NCBI GenBank assembly: GCA_036477795.1
Contig: JAZGDL010000457.1
Location: 1 to 19,127, forward strand
DNA length: 19,127 nt
Direction of reading: 5' to 3'
Source of the DNA: JAZGDL01 sp036477795
GTDB lineage: Bacteria; Planctomycetota; Phycisphaerae; UBA1845
A model generated the notes under the pieces. That model saw nothing but the letters and a program-made list of their open reading frames with translations, had not been told where the DNA came from and did no database searches. Within the stretch, counting starts at the first letter, position 1, and the number at the start of each line of letters is the position of its first letter. Shown here piece after piece: positions 14,401-19,127 of this stretch. The translations under genes and the position numbers were made by a program.

Positions 14401-16803
14401 GTGGCCTACACATTCAAACATGGCGACCGGCCGCTGGACGGCTACACCATTCAGCGCGGCATCGGCCGGGGCGGATTCGGCGAGGTCTACTACGCGGTGA
14501 GCGACGGCGGCCGCGAAGTCGCACTCAAGTATCTGCGCGACAATTCCGAGATTGAGCTCCGCGGCGTAGCCCAGTGCATGAACCTCAAGAGCCCGTACCT
14601 GGTCAGCATCTTCGACGTCAGGAAGAACGACCAGGGCGATTACTTCATCATCATGGAGCACATCGCCGGGCCCTCGCTGGGCGAACTGCTTATCGCCGAA
14701 CCCAACGGGCTGGGTGTCGAGAAGGCCGCCTTCTTCCTGCGCGAGATCGGCAAGGGATTGGCTGACCTTCACGATCGCGGCATCGTCCACCGGGACATGA
14801 AGCCGGCCAACATTTTCTACGAGGACGGGCACGTCAAAATCGGCGACTACGGATTGAGCAAGTTCATATCCGTGTCGCGGCACAGCGCCCAGACTACGAG
14901 CATCGGGACGGTGCACTACATGGCCCCCGAGGTGGGCAGCGGGAACTACCACCGTGGCATCGACATCTACGCCCTGGGCGTGATGCTGTACGAGATGCTA
15001 CTGGGCCGGGTACCGTTCGAGGGCTCCAGCATGGGCGAGGTGCTGATGAAGCACCTTACCGAGCAGCCGGAAGTTGCAGGTCTGCCGGAGCCGTTCGGAA
15101 AGGTTATCCGTAAAGCGCTGGAGAAGGATCCGAGAGATCGCTACCAGAACGTCAACGAGATGATCGACGACATGCTGGAAGTGGGATCGGTGCGGGATAG
15201 CCTGGCCGGCTTCAACCCCAATACCATAACGTCCGTGCCTCGAAAGCAAGCGCCCGAGGCTATGCACACGCCGGTGCCGTCGCCCAACCCAGTGCCGTGG
15301 CGTGCGGCGGCTGGTCCGGTTGTTCCCGTCGGTATTGGTGATCTGCCGGCCAGTGTCGCCAAGCGGTTGGGAAAAGTTTCGGAAAAAGTTGAACGAAAGA
15401 TGGATCAGTTGGCCGGGCGTCCCGTCGGTCGCGGGGTTCGGCGTCGGGCAGCCAAGGCTGCCTATGCCGCTGTACAGGCGCACGACCTTGGATGGATGAA
15501 GCGTGCGTTGCTTTCACTGCTCATCGTTGTGGGTGTCGGATTGGGCGTTGGGTTTCTCGCCTACTGGCTCACCGGACGTGACTACATGGGGGTAACCGCC
15601 GGCTTCATGGTTCCCGCGGTTGTAGTCGGTCTTGGCATTACGTACGCCGTGCTCCGTGCGATCGGAGCGGCTGCGCGTCCGGATTGGATTCAGCGGGCCA
15701 CATTCGTCGTGTCGGCGGCGGGCCCCATGGCCGCGGCTTGCGGACCGCTTTTCGGAGAGTACGGGGAAGATGGAGTTGCCCTATTAATCGGAATGATGGT
15801 CACGGTCATCTTCATGGATGATCGGGCCAGAGTTGAGGCCGGCGCGCGCGGCGAACTCAGTTTCGGGCGGGCCTTCTGGCTGGCCGTTTGGGGCGGGATA
15901 TGCTGCGCGATAGCGGCGAGCGTCAGTGACGTAGGCAACGAAGAGAACTACATGCAGATGGGCGCATGCGCCGCGGCGGGGATTTCCCTGGCTATCGAGG
16001 CGCTGGGCTGGGTGTTGCCGCCTGGTTGGCTCGCTATCACAGCCACGGAGGCGGAGAACAAGACTGTTGCGCCCAAGCCTGCTGAGCGGTCGGAGAAGAT
16101 CGAGAAGGCTAAAAGGTCTCCCGTACGGGAAATGCGACAAGCGTCGGGCGGCTGGTCTGATGTGGAGGACGCTCCGTTTGCGATTCCCGTTGCGGAGGGG
16201 ACCCCGACGAGCGGATACGCTTCGACTGCTCCGCTGACGGCGGCCCGCTCGGGCTTTGCCCGGGGGTTCTGGAGCGTTGTCGTATTTGTCCTGCTGTTCG
16301 GCATGGTGGTCTGCATACTCTTTGCGGCGCTGGTCAGACACGACCGGAAAGATGATCTTCTCGGGTGCATCGTAGGAGCGGTGGCCTGCGGCTCGCTGAT
16401 GCTGTTCGCGGCGCAGAAGCTTACACGTCGAAAACGACGCGGTTTCTGGAAGGAGACGCTCTGCCCGTTTCTGATCGCGGTGGTGATGACCGGGTTCACT
16501 GCGTGTGTGTGCGTCCTGGCTGTGAAGGGCCCGCGCAACGAAGAGCTGGCACTGACAATAAGTGGTTTGGTCTTCGCGAGTCTCCTTTTCGGAGTGCTGA
16601 TGGCGTCACGTTTCGGGGCCTTTGAGTGGTTGGCGAATCCGTATCGCGGCGTGACCGGCGGGCGTGGCGGGTTTGTGGTCGGCCTTGACCCCGAGGATGT
16701 CGATACGAGTGCCGCGAACGGCGGTGTCCTACCTCCTTTCAACGTCGCAGCCGCCGATCACATCGTGGAACTGGGGTCCGGTGACGACCGGACCACATCC
16801 TGA
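14401..16803 (+). CDS. Serine/threonine protein kinase with polytopic membrane domain
   Basis: Hanks-type kinase of 800 residues, start GTG 14401 with a strong ribosome binding site (GAAGGAAAG). Kinase domain about 14-260: glycine loop GRGGFGEVYYA (22-32), catalytic lysine 43 (ALK), HRD at 130-132, N137, metal-binding DYG at 149-151 (a DFG variant), APE at 175-177, DIYALGV at 188-194. All catalytic residues are present, so it should be active. A Pro-rich linker (about 280-310) and a basic segment lead to a membrane part with roughly nine or ten hydrophobic segments (about 369-390, 397-421, 432-450, 457-473, 490-508, 517-540, 623-645, 655-672, 686-707, 717-735). A charged cytoplasmic-looking loop covers 547-620. 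Usual planctomycete or PknB-type kinases have one TM and an outside sensor, so this layout is uncommon. I do not recognise the membrane family. Confidence 0.9.
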   Translation: MAYTFKHGDRPLDGYTIQRGIGRGGFGEVYYAVSDGGREVALKYLRDNSEIELRGVAQCMNLKSPYLVSIFDVRKNDQGDYFIIMEHIAGPSLGELLIAEPNGLGVEKAAFFLREIGKGLADLHDRGIVHRDMKPANIFYEDGHVKIGDYGLSKFISVSRHSAQTTSIGTVHYMAPEVGSGNYHRGIDIYALGVMLYEMLLGRVPFEGSSMGEVLMKHLTEQPEVAGLPEPFGKVIRKALEKDPRDRYQNVNEMIDDMLEVGSVRDSLAGFNPNTITSVPRKQAPEAMHTPVPSPNPVPWRAAAGPVVPVGIGDLPASVAKRLGKVSEKVERKMDQLAGRPVGRGVRRRAAKAAYAAVQAHDLGWMKRALLSLLIVVGVGLGVGFLAYWLTGRDYMGVTAGFMVPAVVVGLGITYAVLRAIGAAARPDWIQRATFVVSAAGPMAAACGPLFGEYGEDGVALLIGMMVTVIFMDDRARVEAGARGELSFGRAFWLAVWGGICCAIAASVSDVGNEENYMQMGACAAAGISLAIEALGWVLPPGWLAITATEAENKTVAPKPAERSEKIEKAKRSPVREMRQASGGWSDVEDAPFAIPVAEGTPTSGYASTAPLTAARSGFARGFWSVVVFVLLFGMVVCILFAALVRHDRKDDLLGCIVGAVACGSLMLFAAQKLTRRKRRGFWKETLCPFLIAVVMTGFTACVCVLAVKGPRNEELALTISGLVFASLLFGVLMASRFGAFEWLANPYRGVTGGRGGFVVGLDPEDVDTSAANGGVLPPFNVAAADHIVELGSGDDRTTS

Positions 16804-16980
16804 TACCGTTGACCACGCTCCGCTTCCCGCAATCATCTTCACTACGGTGGCGTCTGTCGGGATTTGTACGACGATATTAAATGAATCGAACAACATAGGG
16901 CCGGTGGCTGGCGCGGTCCGATCTCAGTATGATGCGTTGCTGTGGTGGAAATGCCCGGGTGGCGTCCGCGCGGGCCCAAA

Positions 16981-17002
16981 CCCACGGATTCGAATCCGTG
17001 GG
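16981..17002. repeat. 22-bp perfect palindrome (CCCACGGATTC/GAATCCGTGGG), copy 3
   Basis: Identical to copies at 6714 and 6953. It ends 34 bases before the ECF sigma start, in a 233-base gap after the kinase. It could form a hairpin in the sigma mRNA leader or lie near its promoter. Confidence 0.93.
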
Positions 17003-17036
17003 CTGGCCTTGTTAGAGTTGCCCCATCGGTCGCGTC

Positions 17037-17924
17037 ATGGAATCGCAGAACGCCGATCAGTACCTTGTCGAACAGATCCGCACCGGCGACCAGGGCGCCT
17101 GGCGCCAGCTCATCGAACGCTATGAGGGCCGGCTGACGGCGTTTGCCCGCATGCGTACCGCCGGCCTGGCCGACGCCGAAGACCTGGTCCAGGACACGTT
17201 TGTCGGATTCCTCCAGTCGTTGCCTTACTATGACAGCAAGCGGGCCCTGGAGACCTATCTGTTCACCATCCTGCGGTACAAACTGTGCGACCAGCTTCGG
17301 CAGCGAAAGATCGTTCCGCTCAATCCTCCGGCTGATGCCGACGACTGGTGGGACCAGATGGTCCCCGGCACCACCGAAACGCCCAGCGGTATAGCCGCGG
17401 ACGCCGAGGCCCGGGTGGCTTTTGAGAACGCTCTGGCGGAACTGCTTCGGCGGCTCATACACGACCTGCGCGATCGAAACGCGTTCGACGATCTCGAGGT
17501 CATCGAGCTGGTCTTCTATAAAGGCACGCGCAACCTGGAGGTGGCGGAGTTGCTGGACATGGATCAAAAGGCCGTCGCCGGCGTCAAGTTCCGGGCCATC
17601 CAACGACTGCAGAAGTACCTGGCGGAGCGCAACCAGCCGGCCACCCTCACCGAGTCCGAAGCCGGCGTCACCGTGGCGAAGGTGTGGCGTGAACATCGGC
17701 TGACCTGCCTCAAGCGGGGCACGCTGGGCTCTTACCTGCTCGATGTTCTGGAGGACCCGTGGCGCAGCTACACACAATTCCACCTGGATGTGGTGGGGTG
17801 CCCCATGTGCCTGGCCAATCTCGAGGACATGGAAATGGAGGAGACGCAAACGCGAGCACTCAAGAGCGAAGCGATCTACGCGTCCAGTGTCGGCTTCCTG
17901 TCACGTACCTCCGGTGCGACGTAA
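17037..17924 (+). CDS. ECF-type RNA polymerase sigma factor with fused zinc-finger-like tail
   Basis: Sigma-70-family ECF factor of 295 residues, about 100 longer than usual. Region 2 covers about 22-88 (AWRQLIERYEGRLTAFAR, DAEDLVQDTFVGFLQSL, LETYLFTILRYKLCDQLRQ). Region 4 covers about 150-197 (DDLEVIELVFYKGTRNLEVA, MDQKAVAGVKFRAIQRLQKY). The tail resembles a zf-HC2/anti-sigma zinc module: cysteine 224, LGSYLLDVLE (230-239), histidine 249, cysteines 255 and 258 (CPMC). The H-to-C spacing is five instead of the usual three. Such a built-in module could hold the sigma factor inactive until a signal arrives. Planctomycetes are known to have ECF groups encoded beside Ser/Thr kinases; the kinase upstream fits that pattern. 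Start ATG 17037 lacks a strong ribosome binding site. Confidence 0.88.
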   Translation: MESQNADQYLVEQIRTGDQGAWRQLIERYEGRLTAFARMRTAGLADAEDLVQDTFVGFLQSLPYYDSKRALETYLFTILRYKLCDQLRQRKIVPLNPPADADDWWDQMVPGTTETPSGIAADAEARVAFENALAELLRRLIHDLRDRNAFDDLEVIELVFYKGTRNLEVAELLDMDQKAVAGVKFRAIQRLQKYLAERNQPATLTESEAGVTVAKVWREHRLTCLKRGTLGSYLLDVLEDPWRSYTQFHLDVVGCPMCLANLEDMEMEETQTRALKSEAIYASSVGFLSRTSGAT

Positions 17925-17952
17925 TCGACCCGCTGCGGACGCCTGAGCCGCG

Positions 17953-18054
17953 TAGGGTCCGCCGTGCGGACCAGCCGAGTAGGGTCCGCCATGCGGACCA
18001 GCGATCACAAGCACGAGCTTGGTTGGGAGTGGTCCGCACGGCGGACCCTACTGG
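17953..18054. terminator. Three gene-end hairpins between convergent sigma and glycosyltransferase genes
   Basis: Two direct copies (17953-17973 and 17980-18000) and one inverted copy (18030-18050, extended to 18054) of the GGTCCGC/GCGGACC hairpin, each with TAGGG at one end. The third, read on the minus strand as CCAGTAGGGTCC, provides the TAG stop codon of the glycosyltransferase. Location between convergent genes fits a bidirectional terminator, but no T-tract is seen. Confidence 0.6.
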
Positions 18055-19127
18055 CTGAGAAAGGGCGCTCCGCGTCCGAAGTGGATCGGCCCCCAATGGA
18101 TGGCCTGGTCGAAACGGCGGGATTCGGCTGCCCAGTCGTGGCTGCCATAGGATGAGATCGCCCGGGGCACAATCTCGTCGATCGTCCAACGGCAGAAGAC
18201 GGCTGAACCGATCACCGCAAAGGTCCAGGCCGTCCGCTGCGCTGGGCGTGGCAGCGACCGAACGCTCCCGGCGAAGATGGCCGCCGGCAAACCGCTGAGC
18301 ACCACAAACGGCACGCAGGAAGCGACGTAGTAGTGGGCGGATCGCAGCGGCAGATTCGCGATCAGGTACATCTCCAACGCACACCACAACACCAGCAGGA
18401 ACAAGTCATTCACATGCTGGTGCGAGAATCCTTTCTCGCACCCATCGGTACCGACCAGCCCCCCGACTTCGTCCCAACGGCCGGGTGCCACTGGCTTGCT
18501 TGCTGCCGGTGCCCGCCCTCTGACTCGACTTTCCATCCAAGCCGCCGCCGCCCAGGCCGCCCAGACCAGGGGCACCCACAAGGGAAGCACGTCCCGCCAT
18601 TGCGAAGGCCAGGCGCTGGCTCGGCCGAACATCTCAACGGCCTCGCCGGTCAACAACGCGAACGCATCGCCAAGCGTACCTTGAATGACGAGCATCAGGC
18701 CCGCCGGCAGCCAGCCGATACAACCGCCCGCGAACAACAAGGCCACACCGACAAACCAGCGACGAAACGACCGCTGCACGATCAATGATAGGATCGAGAA
18801 GTGCAGCACGATGGCTGCGACCAGCGGCAGCGCCGTCTGCTTGATACAGGTGTCCATGCCCATGAATACGCCGGCCAACAGCAGCAGTGCCAACCCGTTG
18901 CCGCTGGTACGAGAATCCCTTCTCGCACCGCCCCGGGCATACCCCCGCCGATAGCACAACAAAGCCGCCGCGGCGGGAAAGACCATGAAATTCTCCGCCA
19001 CGCCGAAACCGCATATGGCGAAGCCCATCACCGTGAAGTAATTTATCGAAAGCGCCGCCAGGACGGCTACCATCATCGCGATGGAGCGGCCATAAAGGTC
19101 CACGCTCAGACGGTATATGGCATAGTA
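18048..19127 (-). CDS. GT39-like polytopic membrane glycosyltransferase (partial, 5' end beyond window)
   Basis: The frame is open to the window edge (YYAIYRLSVDLYG at the visible start), so the N-terminus, including any catalytic first-loop acidic residues, is missing. The visible 359 residues have about eight hydrophobic segments. GVAENFMVFPAAAALLCYRR resembles the conserved membrane-loop region of dolichyl-phosphate-mannose-type (PMT/ArnT) glycosyltransferases. HYYVASCVPFVVLSGLPAAI resembles their late TM segment. These enzymes transfer sugars from polyprenyl-phosphate donors to lipids or proteins on the outer face of the inner membrane. Two in-frame hairpin elements are present: GARRDSRTSG in the loop after the second visible TM, and GCEKGFSHQH just before a later TM. 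The stop codon TAG comes from a repeat element. The family call is moderate because the catalytic part is outside. Confidence 0.7.
   Translation of the reverse strand, partial: YYAIYRLSVDLYGRSIAMMVAVLAALSINYFTVMGFAICGFGVAENFMVFPAAAALLCYRRGYARGGARRDSRTSGNGLALLLLAGVFMGMDTCIKQTALPLVAAIVLHFSILSLIVQRSFRRWFVGVALLFAGGCIGWLPAGLMLVIQGTLGDAFALLTGEAVEMFGRASAWPSQWRDVLPLWVPLVWAAWAAAAWMESRVRGRAPAASKPVAPGRWDEVGGLVGTDGCEKGFSHQHVNDLFLLVLWCALEMYLIANLPLRSAHYYVASCVPFVVLSGLPAAIFAGSVRSLPRPAQRTAWTFAVIGSAVFCRWTIDEIVPRAISSYGSHDWAAESRRFDQAIHWGPIHFGRGAPFLSQ
18419..18442 (-). repeat. Hairpin element inside the glycosyltransferase gene, copy A
   Basis: GGTGCGAGAA, loop TCCT on the plus strand, TTCTCGCACC. On the coding strand it reads in the AAGG-loop orientation and encodes GCEKGFSHQ, the same frame as the FHA C-terminal copy. 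It sits in a hydrophilic loop after a region (MESRVRGRAPAASKPV) that also looks unconserved. Confidence 0.92.
18906..18929 (-). repeat. Hairpin element inside the glycosyltransferase gene, copy B
   Basis: One stem mismatch (GGTACGAGAA against TTCTCGCACC on the plus strand). The coding strand reads GARRDSRTSG, the same frame as the FHA linker copy, with AGCGG following on that strand. Confidence 0.9.

Overview
The window is GC-rich bacterial DNA that looks planctomycete, possibly Phycisphaerae-like. This is inference from three things. There is a Ser/Thr kinase with FHA and ECF-sigma neighbours, and the ECF sigma factor has a C-terminal extension. The intergenic regions and gene ends are crowded with short palindromes and octamer arrays. 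Some of these repeats read as peptides I recall from planctomycete proteins (for example a WEGEAPA-type peptide on the minus strand near 13640). No rRNA, tRNA, CRISPR array, transposase or phage gene was seen.

Left part (1-12105, mostly plus strand): a PspF-like sigma-54 activator, a TolC-like outer-membrane lipoprotein, a HlyD/MacA-type adaptor and a LolD/MacB-type ATPase. These are followed by a minus-strand small lipoprotein and a plus-strand PQQ-dependent sugar dehydrogenase-like lipoprotein. A second LolD-type ATPase then overlaps a 10-TM FtsX-type permease. Together these could make a tripartite type VII ABC exporter or lipoprotein-trafficking machine, but with two ATPases, one visible permease and a two-gene block in the middle.

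Right part (12106-19127): an orphan ribbon-helix-helix-like small protein; an FHA-domain protein whose ORF stops 12 nt before a Ser/Thr kinase with a large polytopic membrane domain; an ECF sigma factor fused to a zinc-finger/anti-sigma-like tail; and, convergent to it, an edge-truncated GT39-like membrane glycosyltransferase. The FHA, kinase and sigma genes form a plausible membrane-to-transcription signalling module.

The most unusual content is the repeat landscape. At least seven short repeat families are present. One is a 24-nt hairpin with a conserved 3' AGCG that is free of stop codons in all six frames. It lies inside coding sequence four times (twice in the FHA gene, twice in the glycosyltransferase gene), always in the same orientation to transcription, much as Rickettsia palindromic elements do. 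A different hairpin family, which carries TAG, is found only at or after stop codons. A degenerate 41-bp inverted repeat brackets the sugar dehydrogenase gene and seems to supply its start codon and the start of its signal peptide.
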